This document shows positions 27,751-36,380 of a stretch of 51,161 nt of DNA, piece after piece (positions within the stretch are counted from its first letter, which is position 1; every line of letters begins with the position of its first letter). Origin of the DNA: Flavobacterium branchiophilum NBRC 15030 = ATCC 35035 (GTDB lineage: Bacteria > Bacteroidota > Bacteroidia > Flavobacteriales > Flavobacteriaceae); contig NZ_MUGT01000035.1 in NCBI RefSeq assembly GCF_002217205.1, positions 1-51,161 of the forward strand, written 5' to 3'. The notes under the pieces are model-generated. The model did no database searches, had not been told where the DNA came from, and worked only from the letters and a program-made list of their open reading frames with translations. The translations under genes were made by a program, and so were the position numbers.

Positions 27751-28191
27751 TTAAATTCTTTTTATTACAATTGTCTTGAAAAGTTTGTCATAGCTATTTT
27801 GATTATTTTTGTCGAATAAAATCCATAAATTTGGAAAAATGAGCACAATACAAATATCTTTAATAAACTCTCGAAAAGCGCCTTCATAGAACTTGTTAAA
27901 ATTAGATTTTCCATCAAAGTTTACTACTTTTATTCCCATAATACGATGCCCTAAATTTCCAGAAAAAATGGGGTAAACAACAGCAGCATATACTAATACA
28001 ATGACACAACCCGTTAAAACGTCGAAAATATCGAAATCTTTATCTAAATAATCCCAAAAAGTTGTATTTTCAATAAAATAAACGTAGGAAAAATAAAGTG
28101 ATTGAATGAATAAATAGTCTATAGCAAATGCTAAAAACCTTCTTGATTTTGAAGCCATTAGCTCCTCGTTTATGATAATTGTATTTTCCAT
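27751..28191 (-). CDS. RDD family inner-membrane protein
   Basis: The 146-residue product from ATG 28191 (an in-frame start at 28215 adds eight residues) has the RDD pattern: SRRFLAFAIDYLFIQSLYFSYVYF with the Arg and the first Asp, a second membrane segment (FDVLTGCVIVLVYAAVVYPIF), then GNLGHRIMGIKVVNFDGK, and a third hydrophobic stretch near the C-terminus (ICIVLIFPNLWILF). RDD proteins are multi-pass inner-membrane proteins; some are linked to sodium/proton antiport, others to mobile secretion of unknown cargo, and no role can be assigned here. It is on the same strand as the Cys-tail membrane protein, 245 bp downstream of it. Confidence 0.85.
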   Translation of the reverse strand: MENTIIINEELMASKSRRFLAFAIDYLFIQSLYFSYVYFIENTTFWDYLDKDFDIFDVLTGCVIVLVYAAVVYPIFSGNLGHRIMGIKVVNFDGKSNFNKFYEGAFREFIKDICIVLIFPNLWILFDKNNQNSYDKLFKTIVIKRI

Positions 28192-28436
28192 AATTGTGAT
28201 ATATAATTTATGCAATTTGAGAAATATTATACGCTAGATTCAATTAGTAAAAGCAACTTTTAGGTTTTTATAAAATAAAAAATTTTATACAATATAAAAA
28301 CTAATCCATAAATTGAAATACAATTAGTAAGTTATTATAATAAATTGTTACATACAAATAATATGAAAAAAATTTAAACAAAATGCAGAAGTAACTATTT
28401 AATACACAAACAATTAAACAAACTTGAACTACCCAA

Positions 28437-29834
28437 TTAATCGCCGCCGCCACAACCACCACAACTGCTGCCACAGGACGAACCGCAACTACTGCCGCAC
28501 GATGAGCCACAACTGCTACCACATGATGAGCTATTTTGGTTTTGAGCGATGTTCTGATTGTACTTGACAATTGAACCAAATGCTACGGGCATTGCTACTA
28601 ATCCTGAAATAAAATACATATAACCCCAGTTGTTTTTTAAATTTTGACTGGATAAAATATCTTGTCTATAATATTCTGGTAGTACTTTTTTTGTAAAAAA
28701 TAAAGTTAATCTTTTTAAATATAAATAAATTACGACTATGAGTACAATATTATAAATTAATATCCATAAAATGGGTTTGTCTAAATTAATACCCATACAC
28801 AATCGTATGAAACCAAACAGGAATAATAGCATTAAAACTATAAAATTGACTTTGAATGTTTGATGAAATTTTTTGGATTTTAGTATATATTTATTCAGTG
28901 CGTCGATTGTTGTAGCCGTGTTTATAAATATGTTTAAGGAGGTAAGTTTTTTAAGAAAAAGCGGGTAATAGGCTGATTTTAAATCTTTTAATTCTTGTCG
29001 AACTTGCCGCTGTGTTTTATTTTTTACTTTAATACTATCGTTATTTTCAAAAACTAGTTTGTCTTTGATTACAATCATTTGCTCATGAATCATTTCGCCA
29101 ACCGTGGATTGAATGACCTCTTGGATGTTTTGGTATTTTAAATAAATCAATTCGGCTGGGCTTAAATTAAATATAAAGCTAGATGTATCAATATTTTGTA
29201 ACAGTGCTTTACCTTTTTTTTCGTTGTAGATTTCCAAAAACCATAAACAAAAAAAACTCAATAGTACTAAAACAAGAAGGAAATAAGGGTTGTTGCACTG
29301 GGTATAAAGTGGTTTTAGAAGTACATAAGCAGCGTAAATTAAGACTGTAAACACCACAAAACCAATGATTATAAGTGATCGAAGATGGGTAGCTGCTTTG
29401 TTGAGTGCTAAACTGTCGAACATGCTTCCGTAATGCCAAATGGCTTTGGGTTGTATGCCAAAATTTTGTTCGTAGACAATTTGTGTGTGTTCTTTAGCTA
29501 CTTTGAATTTTTCAAATTCTAAATCGTTATGGGTTGAAGGTAAATGCTGTATGTTTTTTCCTAAAATAGAACACAAAGCTGTGTATGAATTGGTAAAAAT
29601 TAAATGTTGGTGCCAAACCAAATCTACAATGGGCGATGGTGAAACCATTTCGTTTGACGTAGCGGCCAAATACATGAATTTTTTATATTCTAAAATAGCC
29701 TGTTCGGTAAAATGAGCAGTCCAATGGTTTTCCGCAGCTAATCGAATAGAAAAATCATATTTTCCAGGTGGGTTATCCATTTTGAAACGTAAAATATTGG
29801 TCCAAAGTGATTGATCTGAAACGGCCATTAGCAT
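28437..29834 (-). CDS. GRDP-like / TIGR04222-type membrane protein with Cys-Gly-Ser-Ser repeat tail
   Basis: The 465-residue protein joins three parts. Residues about 25-125 resemble the glycine-rich-domain-protein-like family, with the hallmark VDLVWHQHL (Trp74, His75, His77). Residues about 145-430 hold roughly five membrane segments (SLIIIGFVVFTVLIYAAYVLL, PYFLLVLVLLSFFCLWF, VNFIVLMLLFLFGF, WILIYNIVLIVVIYLYL, YFISGLVAMPVAF) with a soluble loop, like the TIGR04222 membrane proteins. The last ~31 residues are SSSCGSSCGSSCG repeated and end CGGCGGGD. Function is unknown; the Cys tail could bind metal, cross-link or be modified. It starts 26 nt after the last glycosyltransferase, so it may be transcribed with the glycan operon. 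Confidence 0.8.
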   Translation of the reverse strand: MLMAVSDQSLWTNILRFKMDNPPGKYDFSIRLAAENHWTAHFTEQAILEYKKFMYLAATSNEMVSPSPIVDLVWHQHLIFTNSYTALCSILGKNIQHLPSTHNDLEFEKFKVAKEHTQIVYEQNFGIQPKAIWHYGSMFDSLALNKAATHLRSLIIIGFVVFTVLIYAAYVLLKPLYTQCNNPYFLLVLVLLSFFCLWFLEIYNEKKGKALLQNIDTSSFIFNLSPAELIYLKYQNIQEVIQSTVGEMIHEQMIVIKDKLVFENNDSIKVKNKTQRQVRQELKDLKSAYYPLFLKKLTSLNIFINTATTIDALNKYILKSKKFHQTFKVNFIVLMLLFLFGFIRLCMGINLDKPILWILIYNIVLIVVIYLYLKRLTLFFTKKVLPEYYRQDILSSQNLKNNWGYMYFISGLVAMPVAFGSIVKYNQNIAQNQNSSSCGSSCGSSCGSSCGSSCGSSCGGCGGGD

Positions 29835-29860
29835 ATCAATATTGAATTAATTTTTATTTT

Positions 29861-31009
29861 TTACTGTTTTTTTGTTTCATTTTTTTGAGCCACTTGATAC
29901 AAAAATTGAAATGTATTGTTGGCACAATTTTGCCAAGTATAATCTAATGTTTTGGCAAATGATTTTTGACTCAATTGTATTCTAAGATTTTGATTTTCAA
30001 ATATTTGTACCATCGCTTCTTTGATTTCTGATACTTGTCTTGGATTAAAATACAAGCCAGCATCGCCCAATACTTCTGGCATTGGCCCAGCATTAGACGA
30101 AATAATGGGCAAACCAGCACTCATGGCTTCTATCAAAATAATGGGCATGTTTTCGCAACTGGAACCAAATACAAAAGCATTGGCCTGATGGTAATGTTGA
30201 ATAAGTTGCTGATGGGGCAATCCTGGAATGTAAGTTACACATTCTGAAGCATTTGAAAAATTATTCAATACGTTTTGTACTTTTTCAAAACTATCCAGTG
30301 TGCTACCAATTAGTGTTACTTTGATGGGGTATCCCTCTTGGTGCAACTCGCAAACAGCTTGTGCAATATTCCAATGATGTTTGTAGATCGTTACATAAGA
30401 AACGTATAAAAATTCAAACAAATGATGCGAATTGAAATCGGAAGCAGGTCTTTGAATACGTGGAGCCAATTGAAATTGAGCACTTACACCATGAGGTATT
30501 TTTATGGTTTTATTTGATTGAATTTTAATTTTTTGAGAGATAAAATTTTGAGCATATTGAGTTAAGAAAATCATACCACTTGCCCGTTTGAAGCTAAAAG
30601 ATTGGGTAAAAAACAAAATAAACAAACGCACTCGCATGGCAAAATTATAATGTTTAGATTCCTGATATTCAAACGGTAACATGTTTTGAGACATGGTTAC
30701 GAAAGGCGAAAAAGTACTAACAAAAGTGCCACCTGGAGCAAAAATAACGCTACATTTATTTTGTGCAGCAATGGTTTTTAAATAAAATATTTGAAAGAAA
30801 AAACACCAAATTGATGATTTATTCAAGTGTGGATGCGATTGTTTTTCCAACCAATCAACAGTTGGAAGTTGTTGTAAAGTTTGATTATTGGACCAAACAA
30901 TTACCTTCGTAAACCCTTGATTGATAGGATTTCCGTTTTCAAGAATGGCTTTCAAATGTGTTAAACCACCACCAGCCCTAATGTTTGAAGCGTCTATACC
31001 TAAAATCAT
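29861..31009 (-). CDS. GT4-family glycosyltransferase (last gene of the glycan operon)
   Basis: This 382-residue enzyme has the GT-B fold pattern of family 4 retaining glycosyltransferases. The N-terminal Rossmann half starts MILGIDASNIRAGGGLTHLKAIL. The C-terminal donor-binding half shows FEFLYVSYVTIYKHHWNIAQAV, AFVFGSSCENMPIILIEAMSAGLPIISSNAGPMPEVLGDAGLYF with the conserved Glu and SxxG-P loop, and ends in a long helix. Donor and acceptor sugars cannot be read from sequence. It begins 4 nt after the preceding glycosyltransferase. Confidence 0.9.
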   Translation of the reverse strand: MILGIDASNIRAGGGLTHLKAILENGNPINQGFTKVIVWSNNQTLQQLPTVDWLEKQSHPHLNKSSIWCFFFQIFYLKTIAAQNKCSVIFAPGGTFVSTFSPFVTMSQNMLPFEYQESKHYNFAMRVRLFILFFTQSFSFKRASGMIFLTQYAQNFISQKIKIQSNKTIKIPHGVSAQFQLAPRIQRPASDFNSHHLFEFLYVSYVTIYKHHWNIAQAVCELHQEGYPIKVTLIGSTLDSFEKVQNVLNNFSNASECVTYIPGLPHQQLIQHYHQANAFVFGSSCENMPIILIEAMSAGLPIISSNAGPMPEVLGDAGLYFNPRQVSEIKEAMVQIFENQNLRIQLSQKSFAKTLDYTWQNCANNTFQFLYQVAQKNETKKQ

Positions 31010-31013
31010 GATG

Positions 31014-32078
31014 TTATTGAATTAAAATAGATAAAGAGTTTTTGGCAATGGTTTCTGGGTCGATGCGTTGACCTAATTTATGTGAAATTTTTGACATTTC
31101 TAATAAAGTATCATCAGAAGCCGCTATTATTTTTTGCATTTTATGTTGCAAATCCAAAGCATTTCCAGCCTCAAACACATATCCATTGTAACCCGATACA
31201 ACAAAAGTAGGAGCTGCACCACAAGCGTCTGAACAAATTATAGGCAATCCTGCAGCAGTAAACTCATGAAGCACTAATGCCCAAGGTTCCATTTTGGAGG
31301 GCAACACAAAGCAACCCGAATTGGCAACCAAATCTTGAAACTCGTGGGTTTGAACAAAGTCTAATACCTTGACATTTGGAATCATATTCAACTGGTTTTG
31401 TAAGGGGCCATTACCAACTAAGCACAAAGTCCAATCCTTTTTATGGGTTATATTTTGCCATGCTTGTAGCAAGGTATCCAAGCCTTTTTCCGAAGCAAAT
31501 CGGCCAGCATAAAAAAACTGGTGCGGGTATTTTTTGGTTTTATCGTTTATGGTATTTTTAAAAATGGGATTAAAAATAGACAAATCGCCAGACAAAAAAT
31601 TGAATATAATTTGATTGTTTTGATAACCTAATTTTTTTGCATATTCATATTGATAAGCACCCGCTACCCATAAATGAGAGAAAGCTTTTTTATAAAAAAA
31701 TTTAAAATAAATGCGTCCCAAATTTTGTCTCAAAGAGTTATAGTATTGAGTATCAGACACTGCTACCACAGGAATGTTTAATTTTCTGATTTTTATGCAA
31801 GTTCTAACATACATTTTATCCATCCAACCTGAAGTAACAACAATATGGGGCTTTAAATTTTGTGCCAAATCAAATAAAGATTTTTCAGTAAAATTTGATT
31901 TATTATAATAAGTAACACCTTGCATTTCAGGTGCTTTATAAGGAGTTTTTTTTTGTTTATCCCATTGAACAACATGAACTTCGGCGTTGTTGTTTTGAAC
32001 ATACTCTCTAAAAACCGAAACATTATAACTCATAACTTCGGCGTAAAGGTATAAAATTTTGATTTTAGCGTGTTCCAT
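31014..32078 (-). CDS. GT4-family glycosyltransferase
   Basis: A 354-residue GT-B glycosyltransferase (from ATG 32078; TTG at 32084 precedes it). The donor half is clear: HQFFYAGRFASEKGLDTLLQAWQNI, LCLVGNGPLQNQL, and CFVLPSKMEPWALVLHEFTAAGLPIICSDACGAAPTFVVSGYNGYVFEAG. The start overlaps the end of the upstream glycosyltransferase by 14 nt, a sign of translational coupling. The substrate is unknown. Confidence 0.9.
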   Translation of the reverse strand: MEHAKIKILYLYAEVMSYNVSVFREYVQNNNAEVHVVQWDKQKKTPYKAPEMQGVTYYNKSNFTEKSLFDLAQNLKPHIVVTSGWMDKMYVRTCIKIRKLNIPVVAVSDTQYYNSLRQNLGRIYFKFFYKKAFSHLWVAGAYQYEYAKKLGYQNNQIIFNFLSGDLSIFNPIFKNTINDKTKKYPHQFFYAGRFASEKGLDTLLQAWQNITHKKDWTLCLVGNGPLQNQLNMIPNVKVLDFVQTHEFQDLVANSGCFVLPSKMEPWALVLHEFTAAGLPIICSDACGAAPTFVVSGYNGYVFEAGNALDLQHKMQKIIAASDDTLLEMSKISHKLGQRIDPETIAKNSLSILIQ

Positions 32079-33177
32079 TTTCAATTAAATTAGAATAATT
32101 TTGAGCCATAATGTCTTCTGTATAATGGTTTTGTACATGCGTTAAAGCATTTTGAATCATTGTTTTTCTTAATGAACCCTTTTGAATTAACCAAGTAACT
32201 TTATCAAACAAATCAGAAGTGGAACTGTCAAAAAGCAAACCATTAACTTCATGGGTAATAATGGTTGAGGGGCCACCAGCTAATGCGTTTGCAACTACAG
32301 GCACACCATAACTCATTGATTCTATGATAGTTCTACCAAAACCTTCTTCGGTAGCTGCCGATATAACTATATCTGAATTACTATAAATAACATCAAAATT
32401 GGTTTCATGCCCCTTAAAAAACACATATTCCTGCAATTGATTTTGAGCTATAAAATGTTGTAACGTTTGTAAATAGGCTTCGTCTATAGGAGTAAAAGTA
32501 GTGCCAAAAATATGCAACTTGACTTTAAATTGTGCTTTTATGAGCAAAATCATCAACTCTAAACATTGCATTTGATTTTTGCGGTTACAAATTCCACCAA
32601 TCGTTGTCAGATTGATTTCGGCTTTGTCGAAAGTATTAAATTGGTGATTAGGAATTTGGATGCCATTTTGAATCAAAAAAACCCTTTCTTTTTGTTGGTT
32701 GTATTGTTTCATGAGATTGGCTTGCTTGTCTGATATACCTACAAATTTTGAAACTTTTGAAAACAAGAAAAATCGTAAAAAACGAGCAGACCAATTGGTA
32801 TAAAACCAACCTCTTGAAATATACATAATATAGTCTGTATTTTGTAAAAATAACGCCAACATCAAAGCTGGTCTATCAGAACAAAGATACAAAGTGTTAT
32901 AAGGTAAGGTTTTAAATGTTTTTTTGGTAAACCTACACAATCGAAGGTACTTTAAGGGTTTTGCCAATGAAATATGAGGGTCTTCGTTAAAATAAAGCAC
33001 CTGAATTGAAGGATCAAATTTTGATAAATACTCACAATTTTGGGGTACTAACACCGTAACAACATGATTTTGATGTGCCAATCCATTCATCAAAGCAATA
33101 GTAGATTTGATACCGCCACCAATATCTTTTTGGGTTATCATGGGGCAGAAAACGGGAGTTTTAATACTTTTTTCCAC
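32065..33177 (-). CDS. GT4-family glycosyltransferase
   Basis: A 370-residue GT-B enzyme. The N-terminus carries ITQKDIGGGIKSTIALMNGLAHQNHVVTVLVP, a nucleotide-fold GGI loop; the C-terminal half has DIVISAATEEGFGRTIIESMSYGVPVVANALAGGPSTIITHEVNGLLF, with the conserved E-x7-E pattern. It follows the CgeB/exostosin-like gene by 6 nt and overlaps the next gene. It likely adds one residue to a lipid-linked oligosaccharide at the cytoplasmic face. Confidence 0.9.
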   Translation of the reverse strand: MEKSIKTPVFCPMITQKDIGGGIKSTIALMNGLAHQNHVVTVLVPQNCEYLSKFDPSIQVLYFNEDPHISLAKPLKYLRLCRFTKKTFKTLPYNTLYLCSDRPALMLALFLQNTDYIMYISRGWFYTNWSARFLRFFLFSKVSKFVGISDKQANLMKQYNQQKERVFLIQNGIQIPNHQFNTFDKAEINLTTIGGICNRKNQMQCLELMILLIKAQFKVKLHIFGTTFTPIDEAYLQTLQHFIAQNQLQEYVFFKGHETNFDVIYSNSDIVISAATEEGFGRTIIESMSYGVPVVANALAGGPSTIITHEVNGLLFDSSTSDLFDKVTWLIQKGSLRKTMIQNALTHVQNHYTEDIMAQNYSNLIENGTR

Positions 33178-33183
33178 AATCGA

Positions 33184-34179
33184 TTATTTATTATTTAAAG
33201 CATACATTCGTTTAATTACTTGATGTGGGGCTAAATATTCATCAAAATAAGCTTTGGCATTGGCCTGAATTTTTTTTCGTAAATGCTCATCGTTGATGAT
33301 TTTCAAAATGGTGTTTTTCATGTCATTTTCGTCATGAACATATAAAATATGTACATGATCAATCAAAGGAGCAGGCAACACATTGACATGTGGCGTTGAG
33401 AGGATGACTTCGCCTAGAGCTAAAAACTCACCTAATTTCCAACCATGACATTTTAGTACAGCTGGTGTATTAAATGTAAGGGTAGTTTGTTTGATTTTTT
33501 GCATATACACCTCAAGTGGCACTCTTTTTTTTATTTCCAAATGTTTAAATCCCGTGTCAAAATTATCGTTTCGAGGTGCTAAACCGCCTTCAAATTCAAT
33601 TTCGGGTAAAGATTTGCAAACTTCTACAAACTTTGCTCTATTGGCATTGGTTTCATAATCAAATTTCCAAGTAGAACCAGTAAAATAAATATATTTTGGT
33701 TTTACTTCAAAATCATTAGTGTAATCTTCTAGTTTGAATCGGGTTGTTTGAGCCTTATAATTAGCTAAAAACTTTCTTTTTTTAGTAATTTTGGGGTAAA
33801 ATTTAACAAAATTCATTACAGCATAAAATATAGTTTGGGGTATATTCCATATTTTTATACCAAAACTTGGGCCAATAGGAAGAATTTTGTGTGTGTTTAC
33901 TTTAGGTAATGCTTCAACATTGTAATTCACTTTTCCATATACATCACACCATTGGAGTTCTTGATCCAAAATATCATTTTGATCTCTTGAATCAATAATA
34001 AACTTTGTCTCTTTTCCATGATCTAAAATGATGGCAGCAAAAACTTCTTGATTAAAATCAGGAAATTTATCTACATTGAAAATAATTTTAATATTACCAA
34101 AATAATCGGTCAATCCTTTGATGTAATAAGCATCGTAGAACACATCGCATAATCCATATACATAAATCGTAGGTTTCAT
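33184..34179 (-). CDS. Probable glycosyltransferase with divergent GT-B C-terminal half
   Basis: The 331-residue protein has no signal peptide. The C-terminal half resembles the CgeB/exostosin-like glycosyltransferases: KYIYFTGSTWKFDYETNANRAKFVE, FEGGLAPRNDNFDTG, then LTFNTPAVLKCHGWKLGEFLALGEVILSTPHVNVLPAPLIDHVHILYVHDENDMKNTILKI, where the KxGE and the glycine-poor donor loop are typical. The N-terminal half was not recognised. It is placed tightly among glycosyltransferases (6 nt to the next, 36 nt after the Wzy-like gene). Assignment to a numbered family is not possible by eye. Confidence 0.65.
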   Translation of the reverse strand: MKPTIYVYGLCDVFYDAYYIKGLTDYFGNIKIIFNVDKFPDFNQEVFAAIILDHGKETKFIIDSRDQNDILDQELQWCDVYGKVNYNVEALPKVNTHKILPIGPSFGIKIWNIPQTIFYAVMNFVKFYPKITKKRKFLANYKAQTTRFKLEDYTNDFEVKPKYIYFTGSTWKFDYETNANRAKFVEVCKSLPEIEFEGGLAPRNDNFDTGFKHLEIKKRVPLEVYMQKIKQTTLTFNTPAVLKCHGWKLGEFLALGEVILSTPHVNVLPAPLIDHVHILYVHDENDMKNTILKIINDEHLRKKIQANAKAYFDEYLAPHQVIKRMYALNNK

Positions 34180-34215
34180 TATGATATTAATTTAAATTTA
34201 AAAAATTGGAGCTTT

Positions 34216-35547
34216 TTAGTTTAAGGCTAATTCTTTTAATCTCTTGTTTTTCAATGATAAAAATAAAGCAAAAGTATAAAAGAATGTTTGATTTCGAGCA
34301 ATATCAACACTAAATTGTGCTAGACCAAGAAAATATAGTGTGGCCAAAATGGCAAATAGTTCTAGTTTTCCTGGGCTTTGCGGGGATATAATAAGCTTAA
34401 ATACTTCTATAAAAATAAAACCAACTATACAAATCAAAACTAAAACCGCCACATACCCTTCTTCAAGCATGATTTCCAGAAATATGTTATGTGGATAATC
34501 TGCCCCGCCAACTACACTTACATAGTTTCCAAAACCAATATTAGTAGGGTTTTCTGCAATATAGGCTTTTGCTGCGGCATAAATTTCTTCACGTCCCGTA
34601 CCTTCTTCGCTATCTCCATCAGCGTTTTCAACCAATCTGGATTCTACATTATTGGCATTCAAATAATTCAAATAATAAGTAACGGAAGCCAATACCAACA
34701 CTATTCCTATAAAGGTATTGAAATTGGATTTTTGCTGTTTGAAAAAATTAAAATACAACAAAATCAATATCGGAATAATGATTGCAGCCAAAGATTGTCG
34801 GGTTTGACAAATAATCATTACAATAACAAAAAAGGACATTAAGAAAAATAAATATATTTTTTTTACAGAAAAATCTAACAAATGACATAAAAAAGCCAAC
34901 ATCCCAATTCCTGCAATTCGTGTTGCTGTAATAATATCATATTCATGCCCTCGAATACCATCATCTAATACAGAATAGGTTCGCCATGTTTGTATTGGTG
35001 ATAAACTGACGCCACCATCATCTGCGGCCAAAGTAAATTGTGGTACAAAAAGATAAAAAGAAATAATTAAAAATTCTTCAAAATTAAAATGGTTGATGTG
35101 GTCGTCATAACAATGTAAGGAAGCAAATAAAATAGCGGCCCAAGTTATACATAATTGTATTTTAAACACCTGATAATCACCTAATTCGGTTTTGGTCATG
35201 GCAAATAATATCAGTCCGAAAAAGGCATACAACATCAAATTATAAGGAAAAATAGCTAATTTTAATTTCTTGGCTGGTTCCCACCCCGTCATCAATCTGA
35301 TTAAAAAAACAGCTAACAACATGGCAAAAATTAATCCGATATTTGGTAACCCTGTAACTTTATTCAACAATATAAAAAAAGAATATCCAAAAAAAGTCAG
35401 AGCCAATACGATTTCATTATATTGTTTGTTGTAAAACTTATAATACATATATACCATAACCAATCCTAAATATGGGATGGCAATTTTGTTAATATCCGTG
35501 AATAAAAGGACTATTGAGAGTAAGATTAAAAATATTTTTTTCTTCAT
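34216..35547 (-). CDS. Wzy/WaaL-like O-antigen polymerase or ligase
   Basis: The 443-residue product has around eleven hydrophobic segments and one large periplasmic loop (about residues 290-360) containing GREEIYAAAKAYIAENPTNIGFGNYVSVVGGADYPHNIFLEIMLEEGY. This PHN-x-FLE-x-x-x-E-G pattern is that of the Wzy_C/O-antigen ligase family. Such proteins either polymerise undecaprenyl-linked repeat units or transfer chains to lipid A core in the periplasmic leaflet; sequence cannot tell which. Its ATG overlaps the formyltransferase stop by 4 nt. It is the only polymerase/ligase candidate in the cluster. Confidence 0.85.
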   Translation of the reverse strand: MKKKIFLILLSIVLLFTDINKIAIPYLGLVMVYMYYKFYNKQYNEIVLALTFFGYSFFILLNKVTGLPNIGLIFAMLLAVFLIRLMTGWEPAKKLKLAIFPYNLMLYAFFGLILFAMTKTELGDYQVFKIQLCITWAAILFASLHCYDDHINHFNFEEFLIISFYLFVPQFTLAADDGGVSLSPIQTWRTYSVLDDGIRGHEYDIITATRIAGIGMLAFLCHLLDFSVKKIYLFFLMSFFVIVMIICQTRQSLAAIIIPILILLYFNFFKQQKSNFNTFIGIVLVLASVTYYLNYLNANNVESRLVENADGDSEEGTGREEIYAAAKAYIAENPTNIGFGNYVSVVGGADYPHNIFLEIMLEEGYVAVLVLICIVGFIFIEVFKLIISPQSPGKLELFAILATLYFLGLAQFSVDIARNQTFFYTFALFLSLKNKRLKELALN

Positions 35548-36326
35548 TCTGATTTTTTCAATTGTAAATAATTTTTATAAATAACAAAATATTGCCTAAT
35601 AGATGGTGTTGTATAATGATTTCCAGCACCTTGTGGGGTTTTGTTATTGAAATAATAGTCAAAATTTTTCAGTACTTTCAACAATCCTAAGGCCGATTTA
35701 TTTTCGATTTCGCACAATGTATTGGTTACTGTATCTTTTAGACTTGACTTGAATATTATAGGTACTTTTTCTTGATAAATAATGGCCCCTGTATCTATTT
35801 TGGAATCGATTTGATGAATCGTAAAACCAGAATTTTTGGAACGATTATAAATTTGCCAAATCACACTTTGAGCATTTTGATAATCGGGCAGTATTTCATG
35901 ATGGATATTGATCATGCCAAATCGAGGTATCGAAAAAACCCTTTTGCTAATAAATCCATTACCTAAGCTAATGCCTAAATCAGCTCCAGAATTGCGAAAC
36001 AATTGCATGGTTTGTTCAGAATTGGTTACCTCTACTTCAAAAAACGGGATGTTTTTAGCTTTACAAAACACATCTAATGGTATGATTTTATGGTATTTTT
36101 GAGTATTTGAGCTATACCATTTTCGCATACGTAATCCATTAATGCTACCCAAAATACCTATTTTGAAAATCTTTTTTAATTTATTTTTAAAAAAAGATTG
36201 TTTTTTTTGTAAAATCCCTTTACTAACAACAACCATAGCCACATCAATTTCTTGATGTTCTAGCAAATACGGAAGATGATGTGCTGCCACACCTGTAGTA
36301 CTACTTGTTAATATAATGATTTTCAT
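35544..36326 (-). CDS. Formyltransferase-family enzyme, probable sugar N-formyltransferase
   Basis: The 260-residue protein resembles methionyl-tRNA and GAR formyltransferases, transferring formyl from N10-formyl-tetrahydrofolate. The catalytic Asn140, His142 and Asp178 are visible in GMINIHHEILPDYQNAQ and SKIDTGAII, and the LGISLGNGFISKRVFSIPR stretch precedes them. The tRNA-binding C-terminal domain of Fmt is missing. Together with the sugar aminotransferase, this points to formylation of an amino sugar in the surface glycan, but the order of steps is not shown. It overlaps the next gene by 4 nt. Confidence 0.8.
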   Translation of the reverse strand: MKIIILTSSTTGVAAHHLPYLLEHQEIDVAMVVVSKGILQKKQSFFKNKLKKIFKIGILGSINGLRMRKWYSSNTQKYHKIIPLDVFCKAKNIPFFEVEVTNSEQTMQLFRNSGADLGISLGNGFISKRVFSIPRFGMINIHHEILPDYQNAQSVIWQIYNRSKNSGFTIHQIDSKIDTGAIIYQEKVPIIFKSSLKDTVTNTLCEIENKSALGLLKVLKNFDYYFNNKTPQGAGNHYTTPSIRQYFVIYKNYLQLKKSE

Positions 36327-36380
36327 TTTTTTATACTTTTCAAATTAAAAATATATTTAGCTCTGCCTGTACCTGTTACA

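Noticed and set aside
27509..27751. Minus-strand open frames (80 and 75 residues) over the palindrome at 27585-27726
   Set aside because: They arise from an inverted repeat and from the antisense of the S9 peptidase end; there is no family match and the sequence is better explained as a structured element.
28200..28260. TATAAT-like box with TTG about 23 nt upstream of the RDD gene
   Set aside because: It resembles a sigma-70 promoter of other phyla, but Bacteroidota use TAnnTTTG; in AT-rich DNA such matches are common by chance.
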